Assembly (NCBI GenBank): GCA_950097015.1
Contig: CATNEN010000039.1
Location: forward strand, 2,272,501 to 2,336,500
Length of the DNA: 64,000 nucleotides
Source of the DNA: Macrostomum hystrix
Taxonomy: Eukaryota; Platyhelminthes; Macrostomidae
Reading direction: 5' to 3'
Of this stretch, positions 32,985 through 45,512 are shown in pieces. The position numbers were made by a program, and so were the translations under genes. How positions within the stretch are numbered: position 1 is the first letter of the stretch; every line of letters begins with the position of its first letter. The notes below the pieces were generated by a model. That model saw only the letters and a program-made list of their open reading frames with translations, had not been told where the DNA came from and did no database searches.

Positions 32985-35900
32985 CTTCCGAATTGTGGAG
33001 ATTCTGAAATAGAAAGATTCTGAATTGGGAAGATTCTGAATCGGGAAGATTCTGAATTGGGAAGATTCTGAATTGGGATGATTCTGAATTGGGAAGATTC
33101 TGAATTAGGAGGATACTGAATTGGGAGGATTTTGAATCGGGAAGATTCTGAATTAGGAAGGTTCTAAATTAGGAAGATTCGGAATCGAGAAGATTCTGAA
33201 TTAGGACGATTCTGAATCGGGAAGATTCTGAATTAGGAAGATTCTGAATTGGGAAGATTCTGAATCGAGAAGATTCTGAATTGGGATGATTCTGAATTGG
33301 GAAGATTCTGAATCGGGAAGATTCTGAATTGGGAGGATTCTGAATCGGGAAGATTCTGAATTGTGAAGATTCTGAATTGGGAAGATTCTGAATCGGGAAG
33401 ATTCTGAATTAGGAAGATTCTGAATTGGGAAGATTCTGAATTAGGAAGGTTCTAAATTAGGAAGATTCTGAATCGAGAAGATTCTGAATTGGGAAGATTC
33501 TGAATTGGGAAGATTCTGAATTGGGAAGGTTCTAAATTAGGAAGATTCTGAATCGAGAAGATTCTGAATTGGGAAGATTCTGAATCGGGAAGATTCTGAA
33601 TCGGGAAGATTCTGAATTGGGAAGATTCTGAATTGGGAAGATTCTGAATCGAGAAGATTCTGAATTGGGTAGATTCTGAATCGGGAAGATTCTGAATTGG
33701 GAAGATTCTGAATCGGGAAGATTCTGAATTGGGAAGATTCTGAATCGGGAAGATTCTGAATTGGGAAGATTCTGAATCGAGAAGATTCTGAATCGGGAAG
33801 ATTCTGAATTAGGAAGATTCTGAATCGGGAAGATTCTGAATTGGGAAGATTCTGAATTGGGAAGATTCTGAATCGGGAAGATTCTGAATTGGGAAGATTC
33901 TGAATCGGGAAGATTCTGAATTAGGAAGATTCTGAATCGGGAAGATTCTGAATTGGGAAGATTCTGAATCGGGAAGATTATGAATTGGGAAGATTCTGAA
34001 TCGAGAAGATTCTGAATTAGGAAGATTCTGAAATAGGATGGTTCTAAATTAGGAAGATTCTGAATCGGGAAGATTCTGAATTAGGAAGATTCTGAATTGG
34101 GAAGATTCTGAATCGGGAAGATTCTGAATTGGGAAGATTCTGAATTGGGAGGATTCTAAATCGGGAAGATTATGAATCGGGAGGATTCTGAATTGGGAGG
34201 ATTCTGAATTGTGAAGATTCTGAATTGGGAAGATTCTGAATTGGGAAGATTCTGAATTATGAAGGTTTTAAATTAGGAAGATTCTGAATCGGGAAGATTC
34301 TGAATTGGGAAAAGTCTAAAATAGGAAGAATCTGAATTAGGAAGATTCTGAATTAGGAAGATTCTGAATTAGGAAGATTCTGAATTAGAAAGATTCTGAA
34401 CTGGGAAGATTCTGAATCGAAAAGATTCTGAATTGGGAAGATTCTGAACTGGGAAGATTCTGAATCGGGAAGATTCTGAATTGGGAAGATTCTGAATTGG
34501 GAAGATTCTGAATTGGGAAGATTCTGAATCGAGAAGATTCTGAATTGGGAAGATTCTGAATCGGGAAGATTCTGAATTGGGAAGATTCTGAATCGGGAAG
34601 ATTCTGAATTGGGAAGATTCTGAATCGGGAAGATTCTGAATTGGGAAGATTCTGAATCGGGAAGATTCTGAATTGAGAAGATTCTGAATCGAGAAGATTC
34701 TGAATCGGGAAGATTCTGAATTAGGAAGATTCTGAATCGAGAAGATTCTGAATTGGGAAGATTCTGAATCGAGAAGATTCTGAATTGGGAAGATTCTGAA
34801 TCGGGAAGATTCTGAATTGGGAAGATTCTGAATCGGGAAGATTCTGAATTGGGAAGATTCTGAATCGGGAAGATTCTGAATTAGGAAGATTCTGAATCGG
34901 GAAGATTCTGAATTGGGAAGATTCTGAATCGGGAAGATTCTGAATTGGGAAGATTCTGAATCGAGAAGATTCTGAATCGGGAAGATTCTGAATTGGGAAG
35001 ATTCTGAATCGGGAAGATTCTGAATTAGGAAGATTCTGAATCGGGAAGATTCTGAATTGGGAAGATTCTGAATTGGGAAGATTCTGAATTGGGAAGATTC
35101 TGAATCGAGAAGATTCTGAATTAGGAAGATTCTGAAATAGGATGGTTCTAAATTGGGAAGATTCTGAATCGAGAAGATTCTGAATTAGGAAGATACTGAA
35201 TTGGGAAGATTCTGAATCGGGAAGATTCTGAATTGGGATGATTCTGAATTGGGAAGATTCTGAATTGGGAGGATTCTAAATCGGGAAGATTATGAATCGG
35301 GAGGATTCTGAATTGGGAGGATTCTGAATTGTGAAGATTCTGAATTGGGAAGATTCTGAATTGGGAAGATTCTGAATTATGAAGGTTTTAAATTAGGAAG
35401 ATTCTGAATCGGGAAGATTCTGAATTGGGAAAAGTCTAAAATAGGAAGAATCTGAATTAGGAAGATTCTGAATTAGGAAGATTCTGAATTAGGAAGATTC
35501 TGAATTAGAAAGATTCTGAACTGGGAAGATTCTGAATCGAAAAGATTCTGAATTGGGAAGATTCTGAACTGGGAAGATTCTGAATCGGGAAGATTCTGAA
35601 TTGGGATGATTCTGAATTGGGAAGATTCTGAATTGGGAGGATTCTAAATCGGGAAGATTATGAATCGGGAGGATTCTGAATTGGGAGGATTCTGAATTGT
35701 GAAGATTCTGAATTGGGAAGATTCTGAATTGGGAAGATTCTGAATTATGAAGGTTTTAAATTAGGAAGATTCTGAATCGGGAAGATTCTGAATTGGGAAA
35801 AGTCTAAAATAGAAAGAATCTGAATTAGGAAGATTCTGAATTAGGAAGATTCTGAATTAGGAAGATTCTGAATTAGAAAGATTCTGAACTGGGAAGATTC

Positions 35901-36012
35901 TGAATCGAAAAGATTCTGAATTGGGAAGATTCTGAACTGGGAAGATTCTGAATCGGGAAGATTCTGAATTAGGAGGATACTGAATTGGGAGGATTTTGAA
36001 TTGGGAAGATTC
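32985..36012. repeat. 3-kb 16-bp minisatellite with higher-order repeats
   Basis: About 190 copies of GAAGATTCTGAATYGG. Variant-rich segments recur: the block starting GATTCTAAATCGGGAAGATT is at about 34152, 35272 and 35640, and the marker GTGAAGATTCTG inside it is at 34211, 35331 and 35699 (offsets 1120 = 70 units and 368 = 23 units). No frame is coding. Confidence 0.97.
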
Positions 36013-36667
36013 GACATTTGCGGTGTTTAAAGTTCAGAATTATTTTCAGCTACAATATTTTATTTCGCCAGTCGCAGAAGCTAAAAGTAAAATATTCGTT
36101 CGCATTTCCCAATGCAGTGTAGATCGTTTCAATTGATTACCTAGAACGGAGAATGTTTGAGCGAGAATTACTTACTGAACCCATTAAGAAAAGTTGGTGA
36201 AAGCGAATTTGATTTCTACTCGACCTATCGACTCAAACGGCTACTGAACTGTGTCGAATTGAATTTCAATTTTAGGGCAGAAATTAAAACGGGGCAAAGA
36301 ATGCTCGCTTGAGTCACGTGACCGATTGCAGGATTCCAGTTGGTCAGCCAATCCACGACAGTTTGCCTTGCCCCAGCCGTTGTTGAAAAATTGCTTGGTC
36401 AGGTCGGACCGATTGTGCTCTGGAACCATTTTCCCAAGCTGGGGAATCTGCTAATTGTGGCCTAGAAGCAGGAAATCACTTTTCAGATTTTTCTGCTCAG
36501 CCTGTATCTTTGAGTCTGCTCAGACAATGGAATTGTCGGCTCCGAAGCAGCAATTGTCAATCAGTGAGACTTGGCGGACAGACTGCTCACACCTGACTGA
36601 TCAGCTGCTGAGCTGACTCCACCGATAACGGGTAGGTATGTGCTGCAGATAGGAGAACCAGAACAGG
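36013..36667. other. Spacer
   Basis: Unique-looking sequence, no gene recognised. Confidence 0.45.
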
Positions 36668-37437
36668 GTGAGGGAGTGGGCAGAGTGAGGAAATGGCAGA
36701 GAGTGAGGGAATGGCACAGAGTGAGGGAATGGCAGAGAGTGAGGGAGTGGGCAGAGTGAGGGAGTGGGCAGAGTGAGGGAATGGCAGAGAGTGAGGGAAT
36801 GGCAGAGAGTCAGGAAATGGCAGAGAGTGAGGGAGTGGGCAGAGTGAGGGAGTGGGCAGAGTGAGGGAATGGCAGAGAGTGAGGGAATGGCAGAGAGTCA
36901 GGAAATGGCAGAGAGTGAGGGAATGGCAGAGAGTCAGGGAATGGCAGAGAGTGAGGGAATGGCAGAGAGTGAGGGAATGGCAGAGAGTCAGGGAATGGCA
37001 GAGAGTGAGGGAATGGCACAGAGTGAGGGAATGGCCGAGAGTGGGGGAATGGCAGAGAGTGAGGGAATGGCAGAGAGTGAGGGAATGGCAGAGAGTGAGG
37101 GAATGGCAGAGAGTGAGGGAATGGCAGAGTCAGGGAAGGCGAGAGGGACTGACGGAGTGGCGAGAGGGACTGACGGAGTGGTGAGAGGGACTGACGGAGT
37201 GGTGAGAGGGACTGACGGAGTGGTGAGAGGGACTGACGGAGTGGTGAGAGGGACTGACTGAGTGGTGAGAGGGACTGACTGAGTGGTGAGAGGGACTGAC
37301 GGAGTGGTGAGAGGGACTGACTGAGTGGTGAGAGGGACTGACTGAGTGGTGAGAGGGACTGACTGAGTGGTGAGAGGGACTGACTGAGTGGTGAGAGGGA
37401 CTGACTGAGTGGTGAGAGGGACTGACGGAGTGGTAAG
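36668..37437. repeat. Compound minisatellite, 18-bp then 21-bp units
   Basis: 36668-37130 repeats GAGGGAATGGCAGAGAGT with GGGCAGAGTGAGG variants. At about 37135 it changes to GACTGACGGAGTGGTGAGAG plus G. Both units contain GTGAG, a donor-like motif. Confidence 0.95.
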
Positions 37438-37489
37438 AGAGGTAAAGCAGAGATTGAATCATTCAATTGAAGCCTAGGTAGCTGTTTCA

Positions 37490-37775
37490 GCTGTTCGCAG
37501 AAACACAGAAATCACACCTAGCCCGATTGGGCTACATGTACAGCCAGTCGCGTAGCCGCAGCATTACACGGCGCTTCCAAAGGCTTGTACATCTGTTCAG
37601 TCCGTGGACAGCTGATGCTGGTACCCATTTTACAGCCGGGTGACCTGAAGCCCTACGGAATTACGTGTCTTACTCAAGGACACAAATTGTCTCCGCTGGC
37701 CTGAGATTCGAACTCCCGACCTCTCCGTCAGAAGTTAGAAATGTTTAAAACTGGGCCGCAATCCTCCTCCCTACC
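37490..37775 (-). repeat. tRNA-derived SINE (family 2)
   Basis: On the minus strand: GGTCGGGAGTTCGAATCTCA (B-box-like), then TTGTGTCCTTGAGTAAGACA, then a body containing GTCCACGGACTGAACA. The plus-strand motif TGTTCAGTCCGTGGAC is shared with 63188-63203. Confidence 0.68.
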
Positions 37776-38963
37776 AAGCAGTTCGAAGCCATGATCCAGA
37801 TTCGACCCTCTTTCAAGGGCAAAGTATAAGAGTGCTTTTGTCTCGTTGTATCGGTTCTTAAATAAGAGAAATAGCATTTACTGCTGAGTAAGTAGCCAAT
37901 CATTTGTACCTGTGCTTGTGGTCCATCAGGCCACTTGAAGCTGTTCCACTAGCAGGTTGTCTAAGCAGCCCAGGCGAGCCTCTTATTCTATTACAATTCT
38001 GTGTTGGCTGCGCACATTTCTGGGCCCTGGTTTTCCATCCCTATATTCGGTGGACTTTGGCATGGCCGAATTGGATGCGGTGGATTTCTGTCATTTTCTA
38101 GGTGGGTCGTGACGTGCGCAGCCGCAATCACTGCAGTGCCGCCCTCACAGCGTGCTTAATTAAGTCTGCGACTTGAATAAACACGCAGCGGCTGAGGCTT
38201 CACTCGGCTTTCTAATTCTAAGGTTGTTCTTGTCATAGTTTGATGGTCATTGTCCAATCACACTCTGGTCATAGTCTGATGGTCATTGTCCTATCATGTT
38301 CTGGTCATATTATGCTGGACATTGTTCAATCAATTTCTGGTCATAGTTTGATTATGCGTTCTGGTCATTGTCTAATGACATTCTGGTCATGTTCTAATGA
38401 CATTGTAGAAACGGTACAATGATTCTGTAACTGGCAAGTTGCTGTAGAATCGAGGTCGTGGAAAGCACAATAAATCTTTGGGGGAGTTGCAAAATGGCCT
38501 GGGATTTTTTTAGAATGAAATTCCCCCCTAGGCTTAGCGTCTGGAACAGGGAAATGAAACAAAGGGAGAACAGTAGAATATTGCAGCATCTTCCGCAGCA
38601 GTGTAGCTGTCATCCGCAATCTGGCTTCCCCAAGATGCAGCCGCCCTCCTCCTTGCGTCCACCTGCCCGCCAACCCCGCGGCCCGCCTGCCCGCTAATTC
38701 CCGCGTCTCATTCGCCAGCTCAACCCTTGTCCTTATCCCCTTTCTTAGCGAAATCCCAGTCCCGCTATTCGGCGATGCAAACACAAGGGAGGCGGCAAAG
38801 TGACTCGCGAGTTGAGCACGGGGCGGCTGGGGATGCGACCTGGGGGAGGACGAGCTCAAGGGACACGCCACCCTCTTGTCCGGTGATTCGCTAAGGATAT
38901 ATTTGTGAGGACGTTCGGGGCAGGCTGCTGACATCCACGGCTCTACCTTTTGCCGCCGCGCAG
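37776..38963. other. Spacer with a small ~34-bp repeat; GC-rich end
   Basis: 38225-38410 holds about five degenerate copies of TCTGGTCATAGTTTGATGGT. 38600-38900 is GC-rich and could be a promoter for the tentative gene that follows. Confidence 0.45.
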
Positions 38964-40900
38964 ATCAGCCAGCGTGCCAAGGTGAGTGTCTTGTTGCTGA
39001 CTCTGTTGCTATGCGACAACACGGGTAAGTAGGCCAGATGAGCTCAAGAATTTCTCCTTGTCCTGAATTGAATTTGAGTCTAGCAGAGTCCGAGACTCTC
39101 GGAACTCTCCTGATCTGACAGATAGGGACTTGGAAGTTCTCAGCTGCGATTGTTGGGTGTCGGAGCAGGGATGCTTGCTGCTGCTGCTGCTGCTGCTGCT
39201 GGCCTCATTAAGCTAATCCTCTTGTCGCCAAGTCCCATTATCGAGTTATACTATGCGATGGAGGCAGAGAAGGCTTGTGCCAGCGCCTAAGTTGTAGCCA
39301 AGGCGGGACTGAGCACTTCAAAGGCCGTCCTTGTTTCATTCTGCAGCTGCAGCTGGCCCAGCTGGCACCGCGTGGTGCTCGGCGTGCTCAGGCCCCGCCC
39401 CGCCCCCAGTCTGTCTTTGAGCCTGAAGTGCAGCTTCCGCGCCAGTCAGAAACTGGGCCATTCGCGCGGCAATTCTCGTCTCAGCGCACGCGATACGTTT
39501 GGGAGGTGAGGGACAGTAGGCTGGATAAGCCCGCAGCTGCTGCTCAATTTTTGAGCTCAGAAAGGAGACCAATATGAAAATATTGCTGGAATTTGCGGAA
39601 GATTAGCAGGAAAAAAGCCTTAGCCCGCAATCATGCCCGCTCTTCAATAGAGGCACCGCATTTGTCCTTCAACCCAGCCTTGTCCTTCAACTGGCAACCC
39701 AGCCTTGTCCTTCAACCCAGCCTTGTCCTTCAACCCAGCCTTGTCCTTCAACCCAGCCTTGTCCTTCAACCCTGCCTTGTCCTTCAACCCAGCCTTGTCC
39801 TTCAACCCAGCCTTGTCCTTCAACCCAGCCTTGTCCTTCAACTGGCAACCCAGCCTTGTCCTTCAACCCAGCCTTGTCCTTCAACCCAGCCTTGTCCTTC
39901 AACCCAGCCTTGTCCTTCAACCCAGCCTTGTCCTTCAACCCTGCCTTGTCCTTCAACCCTGCCTTGTCCTTCAACTGGCAGCCCAGCCTTGTCCTTCTAC
40001 TGGCAACCCAGCCTTGTCCTTCAACTGGTAACCCAGCCTTGTCCTTCTACTGGTAACCCAGCCTTGTCCTTCTACTGGCAACCCAGCCTTGTCCTTCTAC
40101 TGGCAACCCAGCCTTGTCCTTCTACTGGCAACCCAGCCTTGTCCTTCTACTGGCAACCCAGCCTTGTCCTTCTACTGGCAACCCAGCCTTGTCCTTCTAC
40201 TGGCAGCCCAGCCTTGTCCTTCTACTGGCAACCCAGCCTTGTCCTTCTACTGGCAACCCAGCCTTGTCCTTCTACTGGCAACCCAGCCTTGTCCTTCTAC
40301 TGGCAACCCAGCCTTGTCCTTCTACTGGCAGCCCAGCCTTGTCCTTCTACTGGCAACCCAGCCTTGTCCTTCTACTGGCAACCCAGCCTTGTCCTTCTAC
40401 TGGCAACCCAGCCTTGTCCTTCTACTGGCAACCCAGCCTTGTCCTTCTACTGGCAGCCCAGCCTTGTCCTTCTACTGGCAACCCAGCCTTGTCCTTCTAC
40501 TGGCAACCCAGCCTTGTCCTTCTACTGGCAACCCAGCCTTGTCCTTCTACTGGCAACCCAGCCTTGTCCTTCTACTGGCAACCCAGCCTTGTCCTTCTAC
40601 TGGCAGCCCAGCCTTGTCCTTCTACTGGCAGCCCAGCCTTGTCCTTCTACTGGCAACCCAGCCTTGTCCTTCTACTGGCAGCCCAGCCTTGTCCTTCTAC
40701 TGGCAGCCCAGCCTTGTCCTTCTACTGGCAACCCAGCCTTGTCCTTCTACTGGCAGCCCAGCCTTGTCCTTCAACCGGAAGCCTTGCATTTCAACCTACA
40801 GCATGGTTGGCTCCGCAGAAGGCCCAAGCGGAAGTCGTCCCCAGGTTTAATTTCGCCAGATGTCGCTGCGTCTCCTGAAGGCAGAAGTAGCCCCGGATAA
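38964..40900 (+). CDS. Tentative small gene, exons 39347-39505 and 40802-40900
   Basis: Two segments have good splice borders and matching phase. 39347-39505 is preceded by TTTCATTCTGCAG and followed by GTGAGG (53 codons, starting LQLAQLAPRGARRAQ, ending RTRYVWE). 40802-40900 is preceded by TTTCAACCTACAG and runs to TAA (HGWLRRRPKRKSSPG...). An upstream segment ending GCCAAG at 38981 before GTGAGT could be a first exon. The intron between the two larger exons is the 39664-40770 minisatellite, as in the well-supported genes here. No domain recognised and no start codon established. It could equally be non-coding. Confidence 0.3.
39179..39202. repeat. (CTG)n microsatellite
   Basis: Eight consecutive GCT/CTG triplets in unique sequence. 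Confidence 0.9.
39664..40770. repeat. 18/25-bp minisatellite
   Basis: The left third is CTTGTCCTTCAACCCAGC (18 bp). From about 39970 the unit becomes 25 bp by addition of TACTGGCAA (CAGCCTTGTCCTTCTACTGG plus CAACC). The expansion clearly evolved from the shorter unit. Confidence 0.95.
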
Positions 40901-40959
40901 AGTGCAGCCTGAGTCTGATGAGCTCAAATTACCCAGCAAAAATGACTGCCTTTATTAGC

Positions 40960-41160
40960 ATCTGGGAGGCCCGGGCTCCCTCGTGACCTGTTTTCCAGTC
41001 GTCTTACTCTAGTTCTTCTCCTAGTAGCAGCAGCTCCAGTAGCTTCAAATTCTGCCAGCCCCCGGGGGATCGAACCAACGGCGCATTGCCATTGCCAGCT
41101 ACGTCGCTGTCCTCGTCTTGGCTTGACTGCTGAACCACCGCTCTGATACTTCATGGGATT
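40960..41160 (-). repeat. tRNA-derived SINE-like sequence
   Basis: On the minus strand, AGAGCGGTGGTTCAGCAGTC resembles a Pol III A-box region, and GTTGGTTCGATCCCCCGGGG contains a perfect B box (41066-41076 on the plus strand). Spacing is too long for a plain tRNA gene and no cloverleaf closes. Confidence 0.5.
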
Positions 41161-41264
41161 ACTTCAGCGCGAGAGCATACTTGGTGAATGGCACTCGGTT
41201 TTACGACAATTAATTAGCGATGAGACTAGGAATGCTTAGAAAAATACTGGATCATTTTTTCGGC

Positions 41265-41590
41265 TGTTTCTAGCATTTCATCAATCGATCAGTATATTTG
41301 GACGATTCCATCATTCCATCAATGATCCATCCGCATTTTCGTTCGATTCCATTATTCCATCAATGATCCATCCGCATTTTCGGTCGATTCCATTCCTTCC
41401 ATTAATCGATTCATATTTTCGGTCGATTCCATTCCTTCCATTAATCGATTCATATTTTCGGTCGATTCCATTCCTTCCATCCATCTCTTCATATTTTCGG
41501 TCGATTCCACTCCTTCCATCCATCTGTTCATATTTTCAGTCGATTCCACTCTTTCCATCAATCAATCAACATTTTGGTCGATACTATTCT
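41265..41590. repeat. 39-bp minisatellite, decayed
   Basis: About eight units of ATTTTCGGTCGATTCCATTC then CTTCCATTAATCGATTCAT, with increasing divergence at both ends. Confidence 0.9.
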
Positions 41591-42185
41591 TCCCACTACT
41601 CAAACTGTCAGTTTTCAACATATCCCATCTGTACTCCGCTCTAGTATTTCGTTATTTATCCAATCCAACATTTCAGTTTCTTTCGGCAGATTCTGCCCTC
41701 GACCTTGGTTAGTATTTCAGCGGATTCCGTCATTTCTTGAATCGGGAAGGTCATTTTATCGCGTCTAGCTAAAACCATGAAATTTGCAGCTGTGTTTACT
41801 CTTTGTCCGGCATAGCGTGATCTTGAGCCTAGTCAGAACTCACAGATAAGAAATGTCAGGTGATACGACCCGCACTCCGCCATTTTGTGAGATGGTGAGA
41901 CTGAGTCCTCATAAGTCCAACCTTTTTAAAAGTTGGGCAGCCTCGCTCTTCACTTATCATTTTACGCATTTTAGTTCCCCTATATATTGAGTATTGAGAT
42001 GCATTGAACATGCATATAGCAATAAAATGCCTCATTTCAATGTACTAAGCAAACTACTGTAAGTAGACTAAAATAACCAAGCTAGCCTGATTCAGAAAAT
42101 AGAATAAAATATGCTTTAAGAGGCTTGAACTCTTGTTCCTGATCACGGATCGTGAGGGGGGAGTTCTAGCTTAAGAACTCCCTGA
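41591..42185. other. Spacer
   Basis: AT-rich, no gene or element recognised. Confidence 0.45.
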
Positions 42186-42189
42186 TTTA

Positions 42190-42815
42190 TTTTTTGTTCT
42201 TGTCCTGAGACTAATAAGACTGGTTCTAGGTTTAGAATTCCTTGGCATCTAGTTCCTGTCCTGGGATCAATAGAAGTGGTTCTAGGTTTAGAATTCCTTG
42301 GCATCTAGTTCCTGTCCTGGGATCAATAGAAGTGGTTCTAGGTTTAGAATTCCTTGACATCTAGTTCCTGTCCTGGGATCTATAAAAGTGGTTCTAGGTT
42401 TAGAATTCCTTGGCATCTAGTTCCTGTCCTGGGATCAATAAAAGTGGTTCTAGGTTTAGAATTCCTTGGCATCTAGTTCCTGTCCTGGGATCAATAGAAG
42501 TCTTTCTAGGTTTAGAATTCCTTGGCATCTAGTTCCTGTCCTGGGATCAATAAAAGTGGTTCTAGGTTTAGAATTCCTTGACATCTAGTTCCTGTCCTCG
42601 GATCAATCAATAGAAGTGGTTCTAGGTTTAGAATTCCTTGGCATCTAGTTCCTGTCCTGGGATCAATAGAAGTGGTTCTAGGTTTAGAATTCCTTGGCAT
42701 CTAGTTCCTGTCCTCGGGTTAATAGAAGTGGTTCTAGGTTTAGAACTCCATGACCTAGCTACTCTTGTCCTGGGGTCGATTGGAGCAGGTTCTAGGTTTA
42801 GAGTTCCATGAAGAT
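42190..42815. repeat. 56-bp minisatellite
   Basis: About eleven copies including GGTTCTAGGTTTAGAATTCC and CATCTAGTTCCTGTCCTGGG. The core GTTCTAGGTTTAGAA is shared with the array at 46265-46850. Confidence 0.94.
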
Positions 42816-42829
42816 GTGTTGCGCTGGCT

Positions 42830-43715
42830 GTCACGCAATATTTTGGAGTCTAGGTGAAACATTTAGGGGATTCTGGGGAGGGCAGAGAGAGGGGGCAATG
42901 TCCCTCGGTTGGTACCTGGCAATCTGCACTCCCGCTAGGGAAGCGGGACAGGGAGACACGGGGGCTGCTGCTGCCGCATAGGGCATGCTGGCTTCGAAAT
43001 GCCACTGCAGCAGACTGTGTGTGTGTGTGTGCGTGGAGAATGGGATTAGGGAGGCCGGGGCGCCCAGTCTCGATGGCTCTCTGTCTTCCAGACACTATTG
43101 ATTGCCCGGCACGCATCGCGGAGGGTTGAGGCTCGAGTTTGCCGCGATCTGCGCGCACCTTTACCGAGAATTGTTTGCCCCAGTTTCACCTATTGGGGAA
43201 CGGCAGCCGGCCCTGGCCTTCAATCCCGGCCAGCCACCCACCCCACCCCAGACCCTCCGGGCCAAAAACCGCATCTGCAAGTCATCGAGCGCTTCTTACA
43301 TTTCCATGGCTGCCTTCAGAGACCCTAAAACTCTTGCTGCAGACATTGTGGGAGACTGCCGCTGCCGCTGCTGATGCTGCTGCTGACGCTGCATCGCCAC
43401 GTTTGGAATACTCTCCTAGTTGCGAGTGCATGGCCACATGCTAATGCTTTCTGTGTGCGTGTGTGTGTGGGGCTACAGCTGACTGAGGGTTGCAATAAAG
43501 CAAAAAATATTGCTTGAAAGCGGATATCGGCTGGTATTGAAGAAATGGGAGCCTCTGTTAGCTGGGCCAGCCGCAATCTGAATATTTTTAATGCTGTTGT
43601 TACATTTATTGCCTGCCTTTAAAGTTTTAATCTATGAAAGTACCAACTAAAATTCGCTTTTTTACTAGAAAACTATCTGGATGCACTTTATGTCTCCCCA
43701 TTCCTCTTCACTCTC
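42830..43715. other. GC-rich spacer with (GT)n and CTG-rich runs
   Basis: A (TG)n run lies at about 43016-43032 and interrupted GCTGCTGAC triplets at 43360-43395. No gene supported. Confidence 0.4.
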
Positions 43716-45512
43716 TTCCCTTCACTCCCTCACTCCCGAGTCACTCCCTCACTCCCGAGTCACTCCCTCACTCCCGAGTCACTCCCTCACTCCCCAGTCA
43801 CTCCCTCACTCCCCCAGTCACTCCCTCACTCCCCAGTCACTCCCTCACTCTCCCAGTCACTCCCTCACTCCCCAGTCACTCCCTCACTCTCCCAGTCACT
43901 CCCTCACTCCCCAGTCACTCCCTCACTCCCCAGTCACTCCCTCACTCCCCAGTCACTCCCTCACTCACCAGTCACTCCCTCACTCTCCCAGTCACTCCCT
44001 CACTCCTCCAGTCACTCCCTCACTCCCCAGTCACTCCCTCACTCCCCAGTCACTCCCTCACTCCCCAGTCACTCCCTCACTCCCCAGTCACTCCCTCACT
44101 CCCCAGTCACTCCCTCACTCTCCCAGTCACTCCCTCACTCCCCAGTCACTCCCTCACTCTCCCAGTCACTCCCTCACTCCCCAGTCACTCCCTCACTCCC
44201 CAGTCACTCCCTCACTCCCCCAGTCACTCCCTCACTCCCCAGTCACTCCCTCACTCCCCAGTCACTCCCTCACTCCCCAGTCACTCCCTCACTCCCCAGT
44301 CACTCCCTCACTCCCCAGTCACTCCCTCACTCCCCCAGTCACTCCCTCACTCCCCCAGTCACTCCCTCACTCCCCCAGTCACTCCCTCACTCACCAGTCA
44401 CTCCCTCACTCCCCCAGTCACTCCCTCACTCCCCAGTCACTCCCTCACTCCCCCAGTCACTCCCTCACTCCCCAGTCACTCCCTCACTCTCCCAGTCACT
44501 CCCTCACTCCCCAGTCACTCCCTCACTCCCCAGTCACTCCCTCACTCCCCAGTCACTCCCTCACTCCCCAGTAACTCCCTCACTCCCCCAGTCACTCCCT
44601 CACTCACCAGTCACTCCCTCACTCCCCAGTAACTCCCTCACTCCCCCAGTCACTCCCTCACTCACCAGTCACTCCCTCACTCTCCCAGTCACTCCCTCAC
44701 TCCTCCAGTCACTCCCTCACTCCCCAGTCACTCCCTCACTCCCCCAGTAACTCCCTCACTCCCCCAGTCACTCCCTCACTCACCAGTCACTCCCTCACTC
44801 TCCCAGTCACTCCCTCACTCCCCAGTCACTCCCTCACTCCCCAGTCACTCCCTCACTCCCCCAGTCACTCCCTCACTCACCAGTCACTCCCTCACTCCCC
44901 AGTCACTCCCTCACTCTCCCAGTCACTCCCTCACTCACCAGTCACTCCCTCACTCTCCCAGTCACTCCCTCACTCCCCCAGTCACTCCCTCACTCCCCAG
45001 TCACTCCCTCACTCCCCAGTCACTCCCTCACTCACCAGTCACTCCCTCACTCTCCCAGTCACTCCCTCACTCCCCCAGTCACTCCCTCACTCCCCAGTCA
45101 CTCCCTCACTCACCAGTCACTCCCTCACTCCCCAGTCACTCCCTCACTCCCCAGTCACTCCCTCACTCCCCAGTCACTCCCTCACTCCCCAGTCACTCCC
45201 TCACTCCCCAGTCACTCCCTCACTCCCCAGTCACTCCCTCACTCCCCAGTCACTCCCTCACTCCCCAGTCACTCCCTCACTCCCCAGTCACTCCCTCACT
45301 CCCCAGTCACTCCCTCACTCCCCAGTCACTCCCTCACTCACCAGTCACTCCCTCACTCTCCCAGTCACTCCCTCACTCCCCCAGTCACTCCCTCACTCCC
45401 CAGTCACTCCCTCACTCCCCAGTCACTCCCTCACTCCCCAGTCACTCCCTCACTCACCAGTCACTCCCTCACTCCCCAGTCACTCCCTCACTCCCCAGTC
45501 ACTCCCTCACTA
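43716..45512. repeat. 1.8-kb 18-19 bp minisatellite, CCCCAGTCACTCCCTCACT
   Basis: About 95 copies of CAGTCACTCCCTCACTCC with one- to two-base indels (CCCCAG, CCCCCAG, CTCCCAG, CACCAG). Each copy on the plus strand is a pyrimidine run ending CAG, like a 3' splice site. Confidence 0.96.

Noticed and set aside
38365-38934. 189-codon minus-strand ORF
   Set aside because: No domain, atypical composition, crosses GC-rich promoter-like sequence and a decayed repeat; no splice or poly(A) support.
41000-41160. Functional tRNA gene on the minus strand
   Set aside because: A perfect B box is present but box spacing is too long and no acceptor or anticodon stem closes; more likely SINE-derived.
39593-45000. 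Long Pro/Ser/Cys-rich ORFs over the 25-bp and 18-bp arrays
   Set aside because: Several frames are open at once and the products are only the translated repeat; no start or splice evidence.
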